In this document: positions 1-5,972 of the stretch, piece by piece
How the letters are laid out: each line of letters opens with the position of its first letter
How positions within the stretch are numbered: position 1 is the stretch's first letter
From: Bacteroidales bacterium
GTDB lineage: Bacteria > Bacteroidota > Bacteroidia > Bacteroidales > DTU049
Length of the DNA: 6,463 bases
Direction: 5' to 3'
NCBI GenBank assembly: GCA_018432645.1
Contig: JAHDSP010000078.1
Location: forward strand, 1-6,463
Translations under genes and position numbers: made by a program
Notes under the pieces: model-generated
The model's database searches: none
What the model was told of the DNA's origin: nothing
What the model saw: only the letters and a program-made list of their open reading frames with translations

Positions 1-208
1 GAAAAAGATAAACAATTTTCTAGTTTGGATGATGAGATTCAGAGGTGTAGCTACAAAGTATCTACAGAACTACCTTATGTGGTTTGTAGTGATGAATAAG
101 TACTTGAAAGATGAGGTAGAATCAGACATCGGGCGACTATTGAACTTGTCATCGCACGACAGATGGTCATGGGAGCGGTATAGAAAGTTGATGAAGCTAA
201 AATATTAA
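1..208 (+). mobile_element. Right-hand part of an insertion sequence, outer end not resolved
   Basis: The transposase tail marks the 3' part of an insertion sequence of the IS1595 type. The left end is outside the window, so the terminal inverted repeat cannot be paired and the right boundary cannot be fixed. It probably lies a short distance beyond the stop codon at 208, within the AT-rich spacer 209-357. I saw no target-site duplication that could be tested with only one end. Confidence 0.55.
2..208 (+). CDS. IS1595-family (ISXO2-like) transposase, C-terminal end
   Basis: The frame is open from the left edge to TAA at 206-208, giving 68 codons without a start, so the 5' part lies outside the window. 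The translation contains RFRGVATKYLQNYLMWF (from about base 41), which I recognise as the conserved C-terminal block of the DDE transposases of the IS1595/ISXO2 group, where a R-F-x-G-V-A-T-K-Y-L-x-N-Y-L stretch closes the catalytic domain. The tail ends in a basic, tryptophan-containing stretch (RWSWERYRKLMKLKY). Known role of the family: cut-and-paste or replicative movement of a short insertion sequence. By hand count the fragment is about 37% GC, against about 21% in the 149 bp behind it. Whether the element is intact cannot be judged, because the catalytic D-D-N/E residues are upstream of the window. The family call rests on motif memory, not a search. Confidence 0.75.
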   Translation, partial: KKINNFLVWMMRFRGVATKYLQNYLMWFVVMNKYLKDEVESDIGRLLNLSSHDRWSWERYRKLMKLKY

Positions 209-357
209 AATAATACTTAAAGTTAAACAGAAAAAACTGTTATTATATCTCTTACCTTTTAATACCATTTAAAATAAAACAATCACTTTATTCTGTTATC
301 CATTTATCGCCTCATCTATTCAATTATTAAATAAACTCCTAGTATCTACAATTTAAT

Positions 358-1494
358 TTATTGTTTAATAAAATCTGAATAATCTTTTTCTAATTTATTA
401 ATATAATCATCGAAACTATGATTTTCTGCAGTCCTGCGAGCATTTAGAGCTATATTATTTTTTAGTTTATCATCTGATAATAAAAGTTTAATAGCTTCAT
501 ATATTTGTTTATGATTTTGTGGTTCTACGCATAAAGCATTTTCTTTGCATTTAACAATGTCTGTAACTCCTCCAGCGAATGTTGTTACAATAGGTAATTG
601 CATAGCCATAGCTTCTAATAATGCATTACCAAAAGATTCACGATATGAAGGAAAAACAAAAATATCAATAGTTCTCAGTGCTTCAGCTACAGATTCTGTA
701 AATTCATAAAAAATAAATTTTTCTTTGGGTAAAGAATAATCTGCTAATTGATATATTTCGTTAGCAAAAGATTCTTCTCCTACACTAGCTCCACCAAAAA
801 ATGCAAAAAATAAATTGTCATAATGATTTTTTAGTAATTCAGATGCAGCAAAAATTAATTCACGATGACCTTTCATAGGTGATATCCTGCCCACCATACC
901 TATTACAATAGCATCATTTGGTATATTAAATTTTTGACGATTTAATGTTTTAACGTATTTATTAGGATCGAAAATATTTAAATCTACAGCATTATTTAGT
1001 ATTTCTATTTTTTTAGTGCTGATAGGAGTAGTCATGATCAAATTTTCTTTAATAAAGCTCGAAATAGCATAACATTTGTCTATACGATGATAAATCCATC
1101 TATGTACTAAAGTTTTTTTACTAATATTACTTTCCATTCTACGAGTGAAAAATAGTGGAGTACTCAATCTATAAGTATTTAAAACACTTACTATGGGAAA
1201 TAAATCATGTGAACGTTGCACGTGAATAATGTCTGGGGAAAATTTTTTAATGACATTACGTGTATTTTTATAATTAGTAAATGCATTAGAACCATTGTCA
1301 AAAAGGCCAGTAGAAAATTGCAAATTTAAACTTTTACATTTTTTACTAATTAGACTATCAGCAGAACAGAATACTAGTACATTATGACCTTTATTTTGCA
1401 AAGCTAAAGAATTTTTAATAGTTTGCTGTTCTAATCCTCCCATAGAATATCCACCACAAGCTTGTATGATTTTCATAAAAAAAATTATTTTCAT
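358..1494 (-). CDS. Glycosyltransferase family 4 (GT-B fold)
   Basis: Probable retaining glycosyltransferase that moves a sugar from a nucleotide-sugar donor to an envelope glycan or lipid on the cytoplasmic side of the membrane; the substrate cannot be told. It has 378 residues from the first ATG, normal for GT4. The N-terminal half has the acceptor-domain signature GGYSMGGLEQQ (14-24, a glycine-rich loop after the first strand) and no signal peptide. The C-terminal half has N-N-A-V-D (167-171), V-G-R-x-x-P-x-K-G (201-209) with the donor-phosphate contacts R203 and K208, F-P-S-Y-R-E-S-F-G (281-289), and the E-x7-E pair E286/E294. Two in-frame starts are possible: 1494, or 1476 six codons later (M-K-I-I-Q-A). 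The second matches the usual family N-terminus better and leaves room for a leader behind the -7 element at 1497-1504, so I favour 1476. The gene stands alone on this strand and is divergent from prs. No other polysaccharide genes are next to it. Confidence 0.88.
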   Translation of the reverse strand: MKIIFFMKIIQACGGYSMGGLEQQTIKNSLALQNKGHNVLVFCSADSLISKKCKSLNLQFSTGLFDNGSNAFTNYKNTRNVIKKFSPDIIHVQRSHDLFPIVSVLNTYRLSTPLFFTRRMESNISKKTLVHRWIYHRIDKCYAISSFIKENLIMTTPISTKKIEILNNAVDLNIFDPNKYVKTLNRQKFNIPNDAIVIGMVGRISPMKGHRELIFAASELLKNHYDNLFFAFFGGASVGEESFANEIYQLADYSLPKEKFIFYEFTESVAEALRTIDIFVFPSYRESFGNALLEAMAMQLPIVTTFAGGVTDIVKCKENALCVEPQNHKQIYEAIKLLLSDDKLKNNIALNARRTAENHSFDDYINKLEKDYSDFIKQ

Positions 1495-1496
1495 TG

Positions 1497-1504
1497 CAAA
1501 ATTA
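1497..1504 (-). promoter_or_regulatory. Bacteroidota-type -7 promoter element for the glycosyltransferase
   Basis: Read on the minus strand this is TAATTTTG, an exact match to the Bacteroidota -7 consensus TAnnTTTG. A clear -33 TTTG is not visible at the usual spacing upstream. Transcription would start around 1490-1493. That puts the first ATG (1494) at or before the transcript start, and the second ATG (1476) about 14-17 nt inside it. Confidence 0.5.
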
Positions 1505-1587
1505 AAAAAGCTTATTTATAAACTCATAATAATATTATTTTTTTCAAAAAGAAAACAAAATAATTTTTTAAGATATATTTTTTAATG

Positions 1588-1595
1588 TAACTTTG
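1588..1595 (+). promoter_or_regulatory. Bacteroidota-type -7 promoter element for prs-rplY
   Basis: TAACTTTG matches TAnnTTTG exactly. The upstream -33 position holds only a T-run, not a clean TTTG. The predicted transcript start is near 1599-1602, leaving a leader of only about 5-8 nt before the GTG at 1607, with no Shine-Dalgarno sequence. Confidence 0.55.
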
Positions 1596-1606
1596 CAAAA
1601 AAAATT

Positions 1607-2551
1607 GTGGAACCCAAGGTTGGAATTTATAGTGGTAATGCATCACGAGTATTAGCAGAAAGTATAGCAAAAAGTTACGGTATTCCACTCGGCAAGACGA
1701 CATATACGAAATTTGCCGACGGAGAGTTTCAAGTGAGTTTCGATGAAACAATTCGAGGGAAGGAAGTATTTATCGTGCAATCTACTTTCCCACCAGTAGA
1801 TAATTTATTTGAATTATTACTGATGATAGATGCCGCCAAAAGAGCTTCTGCTAAGCATATTTATGCTGTCATTCCATATTTTGGTTTTGCTAGACAAGAT
1901 AGGAAAGATAAACCTAGAGTGGCGATAGGTTCTAAACTTGTAGCAGATTTATTACAAGCAGCAGGTGCTACCCATATTATTACTATGGATCTGCATGCAG
2001 ATCAATTGCAAGGTTTTTTTAATATCCCTGTAGATCACCTTTTCGCTTCTAGTATTTTTTATGATTATATAAAAGATCTAAAAATTCCTAATTTAGTAGT
2101 TTCATCTCCTGATACGGGCGGTACTAAAAGAGCTAATGTATATGCTAAAGCCTTTAACTGTGATATGGCTATTTGTTATAAACAAAGAGAAAAAGCAAAT
2201 CAGATATCAGATATGGTTTTGATAGGTGATGTGAAAAATAAAAATGTAATAATTTTTGATGATATAGTAGATACTGCTGGCTCTCTCATTAAAGCTGCTA
2301 ATCTGATGAAAGAAAAAGGTGCTTTGACTATCAGAGCAGTTTGTACACATGCTTTACTTAGTAATAATGCTATAGAAAAAATAGATGAAAGTGTCATTGA
2401 CCAACTAATAGTTACAGACACTATACCATTAAGAAAAACCTCTGACAAAATTGTTGTTTTGTCGGTAGCTAAAATTTTTTCTGAAGTGATAAAAAGGAAT
2501 ATTCAATGTGAATCTATTAGTTCATTTTTTGATTTTAACCCTTTTATTTAA
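1607..2551 (+). CDS. prs: Ribose-phosphate pyrophosphokinase (PRPP synthase)
   Basis: Makes 5-phosphoribosyl-1-pyrophosphate from ribose 5-phosphate and ATP in the cytoplasm, feeding purine, pyrimidine, NAD, histidine and tryptophan synthesis or base salvage. The 314 residues match the usual length of about 310-320. Class I signatures are all present: F-A-D-G-E (36-40), the ATP-site stretch R-Q-D-R-K-D-K-P-R (96-104), D-L-H-A-D-Q (128-133) with the metal-binding H130, S-P-D-T-G-G (167-172), the flexible loop Y-K-Q-R-E-K (191-196) and the PRPP loop D-D-I-V-D-T-A-G-S (218-226). The start is GTG at 1607. There is no ATG near it, an in-frame TAA lies at 1583-1585, and M-E-P-K-V-G-I-Y-S-G fits the family N-terminus; an ATT one codon earlier is less likely. 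It leads a two-gene operon with rplY, 31 bp downstream, driven by the TAACTTTG element. Confidence 0.97.
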   Translation: MEPKVGIYSGNASRVLAESIAKSYGIPLGKTTYTKFADGEFQVSFDETIRGKEVFIVQSTFPPVDNLFELLLMIDAAKRASAKHIYAVIPYFGFARQDRKDKPRVAIGSKLVADLLQAAGATHIITMDLHADQLQGFFNIPVDHLFASSIFYDYIKDLKIPNLVVSSPDTGGTKRANVYAKAFNCDMAICYKQREKANQISDMVLIGDVKNKNVIIFDDIVDTAGSLIKAANLMKEKGALTIRAVCTHALLSNNAIEKIDESVIDQLIVTDTIPLRKTSDKIVVLSVAKIFSEVIKRNIQCESISSFFDFNPFI

Positions 2552-2582
2552 ATATGAAAACCAATAAAAAAAACATAAAATT

Positions 2583-3164
2583 ATGAAAGTACTTTCTATT
2601 AGTGGCTCTCCGAGAGAGAGCGTAGGGAAGAAAGACGCAAAACAATTGCGAAAAAAAGGCTTCGTGCCTTGTGTAATGTATGGTGGCCAAAAACAAGTAT
2701 TCTTTTATTTAGAAGAAGCTAAATTATCACCTATACTTACCTCTACTGAGCCAATTACAATAGACATTGAGCTCAATGGGCAGATTCATCATTGTATTAT
2801 GCAGGATTTACAATTTCATCCTGTTTCTGATAAAGTGATACATATAGATTTTAAAGAATTAAGTGATGATAAGCCCGTTACAATGAATGTTCCTATTCGA
2901 TTTGTTGGTGAATCTATAGGTGTAAAGCGTGGTGGTAAAATGGATGTGAAAATTAAAAAATTACCAGTCAGAGCTATTCCTAGTAAAATTCCTTCTTACA
3001 TCCCAGTAGATATCACTAAAATGGATGTAGGTGATAACATTCGTATTCGTGATATTATTAATGATGAATATCAAATCATTAAACCACCTCATCTGATGAT
3101 AGCAAAAGTGGTTTATACAAGAGCTACTACTGCTGGTGATGTAGAAACTCAAGAACAAGAATAA
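2583..3164 (+). CDS. rplY: 50S ribosomal protein bL25 (Ctc/TL5 two-domain form)
   Basis: Binds 5S rRNA in the large ribosomal subunit. The 193-residue length places it in the long Ctc/TL5 form rather than the short form of about 95 residues seen in E. coli. The N-terminal 5S-binding domain covers about 1-92 and has the typical opening R-E-x-x-G-K-K-D-A-K-x-L-R-K-x-G-x-V-P (11-29) and Y-G-G (33-35). It ends with D-L-Q-F-H-P (75-80) and H-I-D-F (87-90). The C-terminal beta domain (about 97-180) shows P-I-R-F-V-G-E-S-I-G-V-K-x-G-G (104-118) and V-D-I-T-K-M-D-V-G-D (142-151). The start is ATG 2583 after an A-rich leader without a Shine-Dalgarno sequence. prs-rplY is a common bacterial pairing. 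The gene pth, which often follows, is absent; a terminator comes 15 bp after the stop. Confidence 0.95.
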   Translation: MKVLSISGSPRESVGKKDAKQLRKKGFVPCVMYGGQKQVFFYLEEAKLSPILTSTEPITIDIELNGQIHHCIMQDLQFHPVSDKVIHIDFKELSDDKPVTMNVPIRFVGESIGVKRGGKMDVKIKKLPVRAIPSKIPSYIPVDITKMDVGDNIRIRDIINDEYQIIKPPHLMIAKVVYTRATTAGDVETQEQE

Positions 3165-3179
3165 AAAATTATTTTAGAT

Positions 3180-3216
3180 AAAGAGGGGCCCAATTTGTGC
3201 CTCTCTTTTATTTTTT
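3180..3216 (+). terminator. Intrinsic terminator of prs-rplY, possibly bidirectional
   Basis: AAAGAGGGGC (3180-3189) pairs with GCCTCTCTTT (3199-3208), a 10-bp stem with one G-T wobble and a 9-nt loop, followed by TA and a run of six T (3211-3216). It lies 15 bp after the rplY stop and 11 bp before the end of the convergent gene at 3228. On the minus strand the same stem is followed by ATCTAAAATAA and then T-rich sequence, a poorer tail, so it may serve both transcripts but best serves the plus strand. Confidence 0.88.
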
Positions 3217-3227
3217 ATTTAAAAATA

Positions 3228-4082
3228 TTATACTTGTATTCCTAATATAGATCGAGCAAGCAAACCAATTAAAAATGATAGAATGGCTACTCCCATACTA
3301 ATGGAAACCATATTTGTAAAGCGTTTTCTGAAACTTAAATCCTGTACTACAGAAATATAATAGGTGAAAACAGCAATGATGGCAACTCCAATAACTAATG
3401 TAATAGCTAAAGAAATATATGGATTTATTGGAAAGAAAAATGGTAATATAATTAATACTACAGTAATAATATAAGCTATACCTGTATAAATAGAGGCTAG
3501 AAATGGATTTTTTTCGTTATTTTCGGTTTTAGTAGATAAATATTCAGATGCTGCCATAGATAATGCAGCAGCTATTCCAGTAATCAAACCCGCAAGTGAA
3601 ATTAATTTATTATTTTGCATAGCAAAAGTAAATCCTGTAAGTGTGCCAGTGAGCTCTACTAGTGCGTCATTCATACCTAGTACTATGGAGCCTACATATT
3701 TTAGTCTCTCTTCATTTATTAATTTTATAAGTTCATCTTCGTGTTTTTCTTCTTCTTCTAATAAAGATTTGATTTCAGGATATTTATTTTCTAAAAATTT
3801 ATAATTTGCTTGAGCTTTTTCTTCTGATTTTTCCATTAATTTTAAAACAAATGTAATCCCAAACAAATATTCTAAAATATTAAACAAAAAAAGTTTAAAT
3901 TTATTAGGTTTTACATCTTTTTGTGTTATTTTTTTTAATATATAATAATGTTTTAACTCCTCACTAGCAATTTTTGATAAAAGTTCTCTATTATTTTTAT
4001 CTCTTTTAGCTAGTTTTTTATACATTAAATGCCCATTTATTTCTTCTTTTTGTGCTTTTAGAGCATATCTATCTTGTATCAT
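3228..4082 (-). CDS. Ferritin-like diiron domain fused to CCC1/VIT1 metal transporter (MbfA-like)
   Basis: Membrane protein of 284 residues in two parts. The N-terminal part (about 1-125) is a ferritin/rubrerythrin-like four-helix domain. Likely diiron ligands are E14, E42-x-x-H45, E84 or E87/E88, and E111-x-x-H114. The hydrophobic stretch 63-82 between helices two and three is usual in this family. The C-terminal part (about 128-284) is a VIT1/CCC1 domain. It carries G-M-N-D-A-L-V-E-L-T-G (136-146), S-M-A-A-S-E-Y-L-S (175-183) and about five membrane segments, near 139-157, 161-178, 197-217, 222-245 and 258-280. Relatives such as membrane-bound ferritin MbfA of alphaproteobacteria export iron and protect against iron and peroxide stress; vacuolar CCC1/VIT1 proteins move Fe2+ or Mn2+ out of the cytosol. 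Iron export is thus the best inference, but the metal is not proven. The ATG at 4082 has a TATTTTTG promoter element 15 bp upstream. The gene is monocistronic and convergent with rplY. Confidence 0.9.
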   Translation of the reverse strand: MIQDRYALKAQKEEINGHLMYKKLAKRDKNNRELLSKIASEELKHYYILKKITQKDVKPNKFKLFLFNILEYLFGITFVLKLMEKSEEKAQANYKFLENKYPEIKSLLEEEEKHEDELIKLINEERLKYVGSIVLGMNDALVELTGTLTGFTFAMQNNKLISLAGLITGIAAALSMAASEYLSTKTENNEKNPFLASIYTGIAYIITVVLIILPFFFPINPYISLAITLVIGVAIIAVFTYYISVVQDLSFRKRFTNMVSISMGVAILSFLIGLLARSILGIQV

Positions 4083-4096
4083 AAGGTAATTTTTTA

Positions 4097-4104
4097 CAAA
4101 AATA
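4097..4104 (-). promoter_or_regulatory. Bacteroidota-type -7 promoter element for the ferritin-CCC1 gene
   Basis: On the minus strand this is TATTTTTG, an exact TAnnTTTG match. Transcription would begin near 4090-4093, giving a leader of about 8-11 nt before the ATG at 4082. No clean TTTG is seen at the -33 position; only a T-run lies there. Confidence 0.5.
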
Positions 4105-4172
4105 AAGAATAAAAATTTTTCTATTAAAAAGATTTTTTATTATAGCAATAGTTTAATAATTATTGTATTGAT

Positions 4173-4191
4173 GATATTAATGATATTTATC
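4173..4191. promoter_or_regulatory. Possible Fur-like operator between the two divergent genes
   Basis: The 19-mer beginning GATATTAATG and ending TTTATC matches the classical Fur box in 14 of 19 positions, with GATA/TATC arms. It sits inside a wider imperfect palindrome, TTGAT (4168-4172) with ATCAA (4189-4193), and overlaps a direct repeat of ATGATATT (4171-4178 and 4180-4187). It lies upstream of the yceD promoter and about 70 bp behind the -7 element of the ferritin-CCC1 gene. Chance similarity is quite possible in sequence this AT-rich, and the Fur consensus was defined in other phyla. Confidence 0.25.
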
Positions 4192-4222
4192 AAGCAATTA
4201 TGTATATGTTATTTTTTTTAAT

Positions 4223-4230
4223 TATTTTTG
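4223..4230 (+). promoter_or_regulatory. Bacteroidota-type -7 promoter element for DUF177-rpmF-fabH
   Basis: TATTTTTG matches TAnnTTTG exactly and predicts a start near 4234-4237, with a leader of about 24-27 nt before ATG 4261. The expected -33 site around 4198-4203 reads TTATG, only a partial match to TTTG. Confidence 0.5.
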
Positions 4231-4260
4231 CCAAAAATTTTTAAATAAATTTTTAAAAGA

Positions 4261-4722
4261 ATGAAAAATAATTCTGATTATATAATTAATTATCAAGCTC
4301 TTAAGCTAGGTCATACATTTTATAATTATGATGTTAATGATGATTTCATGCATGATTATAATCCAGATTTTATAGCATTAAAAGATTTATCTATGCACAT
4401 AAGCATAGATTTATTAAAAGAAGAGACATCTGCACAATTATTCATCAATCTGACAGGTTCTTATTATGTAGAATGTGATAGATGCTTACATGATCTTAAA
4501 ATAGATGTATCGGAGGATAATTATTTGATTTTCAGGGAAGGTAATGGAGAGGATGACGAGACTATTACTTATATTTCACCTAATACTAATTTTATCAATT
4601 TGCAACCGTTTATCTATGATTTCATAGCATTATCTATTCCAATGAGACATGTACATGATGATGAGGCTAATTGTGATCAAGAAATGATAAAAAAATTAAA
4701 AGAGTATTTAATAGAAGAATAA
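4261..4722 (+). CDS. DUF177 / YceD-family protein
   Basis: Small cytoplasmic protein of 153 residues, encoded directly upstream of rpmF in most bacteria. Family knowledge links bacterial YceD to 23S rRNA accumulation or large-subunit assembly, and its plant relatives likewise; the exact reaction is unknown. The sequence shows the family core Y-V-E-C-D-R-C-L-H-D (69-78) with the C72-x-x-C75 pair, an acidic stretch (96-100), then F-I-Y-D-F-I-A-L-S-I-P (117-127) and a C-terminal N-C-D-Q-E-M-I-K-K-L (137-146). In proteobacterial members the last part carries further cysteines; here only C138 remains, which I recall as usual for Bacteroidota forms. ATG 4261 follows an AT-rich leader with no clear Shine-Dalgarno sequence. 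The 21-bp gap to rpmF and shared strand indicate one operon. Confidence 0.88.
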   Translation: MKNNSDYIINYQALKLGHTFYNYDVNDDFMHDYNPDFIALKDLSMHISIDLLKEETSAQLFINLTGSYYVECDRCLHDLKIDVSEDNYLIFREGNGEDDETITYISPNTNFINLQPFIYDFIALSIPMRHVHDDEANCDQEMIKKLKEYLIEE

Positions 4723-4743
4723 AAAAAATAAAAATATACAACT

Positions 4744-4923
4744 ATGGCTAATCAAAAATGGAGATTTTCAAAAAGTAGAACACGCAAACGTCGTTCACAG
4801 TATAAAATTATGACTGTAAAAGGAGCTACTTGTCCTAATTGCGGTAGTCCAATGATTTATCATCATGTATGTCCAGAATGTGGATTTTACAGAGGTAAAT
4901 TGGCAATTGAGAAAAACAAATAA
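4744..4923 (+). CDS. rpmF: 50S ribosomal protein bL32
   Basis: A 59-residue component of the large ribosomal subunit, near the peptidyl-transferase side. It starts M-A-N-Q-K-W-R-F-S-K-S-R-T-R-K-R-R, the basic N-terminal arm of bL32, with a W at residue 6 where K or R is more common. The zinc ribbon is complete: C30-P-N-C33-G and C43-P-E-C46-G-F-Y-R-G, the four-cysteine (C+) form. The stop is TAA at 4921-4923. It lies 21 bp after the DUF177 gene and 23 bp before fabH on the same strand, the classic yceD-rpmF-(plsX)-fabH arrangement. The leader is A-rich without a Shine-Dalgarno sequence. Confidence 0.96.
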   Translation: MANQKWRFSKSRTRKRRSQYKIMTVKGATCPNCGSPMIYHHVCPECGFYRGKLAIEKNK

Positions 4924-4946
4924 TAATTTAGTAAAATTTTTTAACA

Positions 4947-5963
4947 ATGAAATCAATGCCAAGAGCTATCATTACTGGTGTAGCAGGAGCACTTCCAGAT
5001 TATATCCTTACTAATGAAGAGCTGAGTCGTATGGTAGACACTACTGATGAATGGATAATGACTCGTATAGGGATCAAAGAACGTAGAATATTAAAAGAAC
5101 CTGGTAAAGGCACTAGTGAATTAGCTAAACAAGCTATTGAGAAATTATTTGAAAAAACTAACACTTCACCTGATGAGATTGAATTTTTGCTGTGTGCTAC
5201 TGTAACTCCTGATCATCAATTCCCTGCTACTGCTAACATCATAGCTGATAAAGTAGGGATAAAAAATGCTTTTCATTTCGATATGAATGCCGGATGTAGC
5301 AGTTTTCTTTATGCTCTAGCAATGGCTAGGGCATATATAGAAGCTGGGCATGCTAAAAAAATATTACTCGTTGGAGCAGATAAAATGTCTTCCATTACAG
5401 ATTATACTGATAGAACAACATGCCCGATTTTTGGAGATGGAGCAGGAGCAGTTTTGGTAGAAGCCTATGATGGTGATGATTTAGGTATCATAGATATGAA
5501 ACTGCAATCTGATGGCGTAGGTAGACATCATTTGTACCAAAAAGCTGGTGGTAGTGTATGGCCAGCTTCTTTTGAAACTGTTAAAAATAGAGAACATTTT
5601 ATTTATCAAGAAGGACAAGCTGTTTTCAAATGGGCAGTTTCTAAAATGTCTGATGTATCTTTAGAGATTATGCAAAGAAATAATTTAACTAATGAAACTC
5701 TTGATTGGTTAGTACCACATCAAGCAAATATTCGTATTATCGAGGCTGTTGCTCATAGAATGAAATTACCCAAAGAAAAAGTTATGATCAATATAGATCG
5801 TTATGGTAATACTACTTCTGCTACACTACCTCTATGTTTGATGGATTATGAACATTTACTAAAAAAAGGCGATAATATTATTTTATCTACTTTCGGTGCA
5901 GGATTTACATGGGGAGCTATGTACCTTAAATGGGCTTATGACGGCGATAAATTTGCTAAATAA
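4947..5963 (+). CDS. fabH: 3-oxoacyl-ACP synthase III (KAS III)
   Basis: Condenses an acyl-CoA primer, usually acetyl-CoA or a branched one, with malonyl-ACP to begin type II fatty-acid synthesis in the cytoplasm. It has 338 residues; the family is usually 310-340. The catalytic triad is complete: C117 in N-A-G-C-S-S-F (114-120), H258 in V-P-H-Q-A-N (256-261) and N288 in Y-G-N-T-T-S-A (286-292). Other family marks are T-D-E-W-I-M-T-R-x-G-I-K-E-R-R (33-47), F-G-D-G-A-G-A-V (162-169) and the closing F-G-A-G-F-T-W-G (316-323). Start: ATG 4947, or the in-frame ATG 4956 three codons on, which gives M-P-R-A-I-I-T-G-V, equally good for the family. There is no Shine-Dalgarno sequence to decide. It is the third gene of the DUF177-rpmF operon. 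plsX, which often sits before fabH, is absent, and a tRNA follows 9 bp after the stop. Confidence 0.96.
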   Translation: MKSMPRAIITGVAGALPDYILTNEELSRMVDTTDEWIMTRIGIKERRILKEPGKGTSELAKQAIEKLFEKTNTSPDEIEFLLCATVTPDHQFPATANIIADKVGIKNAFHFDMNAGCSSFLYALAMARAYIEAGHAKKILLVGADKMSSITDYTDRTTCPIFGDGAGAVLVEAYDGDDLGIIDMKLQSDGVGRHHLYQKAGGSVWPASFETVKNREHFIYQEGQAVFKWAVSKMSDVSLEIMQRNNLTNETLDWLVPHQANIRIIEAVAHRMKLPKEKVMINIDRYGNTTSATLPLCLMDYEHLLKKGDNIILSTFGAGFTWGAMYLKWAYDGDKFAK

Positions 5964-5972
5964 TAATTTTTA

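Noticed and set aside
1..96. Alternative frame from base 1 through the transposase region
   Set aside because: It ends at TGA/TAA around base 97-99 and gives no recognisable motif, whereas the frame from base 2 gives the transposase block R-F-R-G-V-A-T-K-Y-L.
226..241. Hairpin AACAG-A6-CTGTT after the transposase
   Set aside because: The stem is only 5 bp and neither side is followed by a proper T-run, so I do not call it a terminator; short palindromes like this are expected in AT-rich sequence.
1528..1539. Perfect 12-bp palindrome AATAATATTATT as a repressor site
   Set aside because: Composed only of A and T in a very AT-rich interval; chance is a sufficient explanation, so it is mentioned only with the divergent promoter.
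1524..1751. Minus-strand open frame of about 75 codons
   Set aside because: It overlaps the prs promoter and the conserved start of prs, is mainly K, F, L and Y as expected from AT-rich antisense sequence, and shows no family motif.
2200..2448. Minus-strand open frame of about 82 codons inside prs
   Set aside because: It is antisense to the highly conserved PRPP loop of prs; its content follows from the prs codons.
2961..3158. Minus-strand open frame of about 65 codons inside rplY
   Set aside because: It lies wholly antisense to the C-terminal domain of bL25 and has no motif or start signal.
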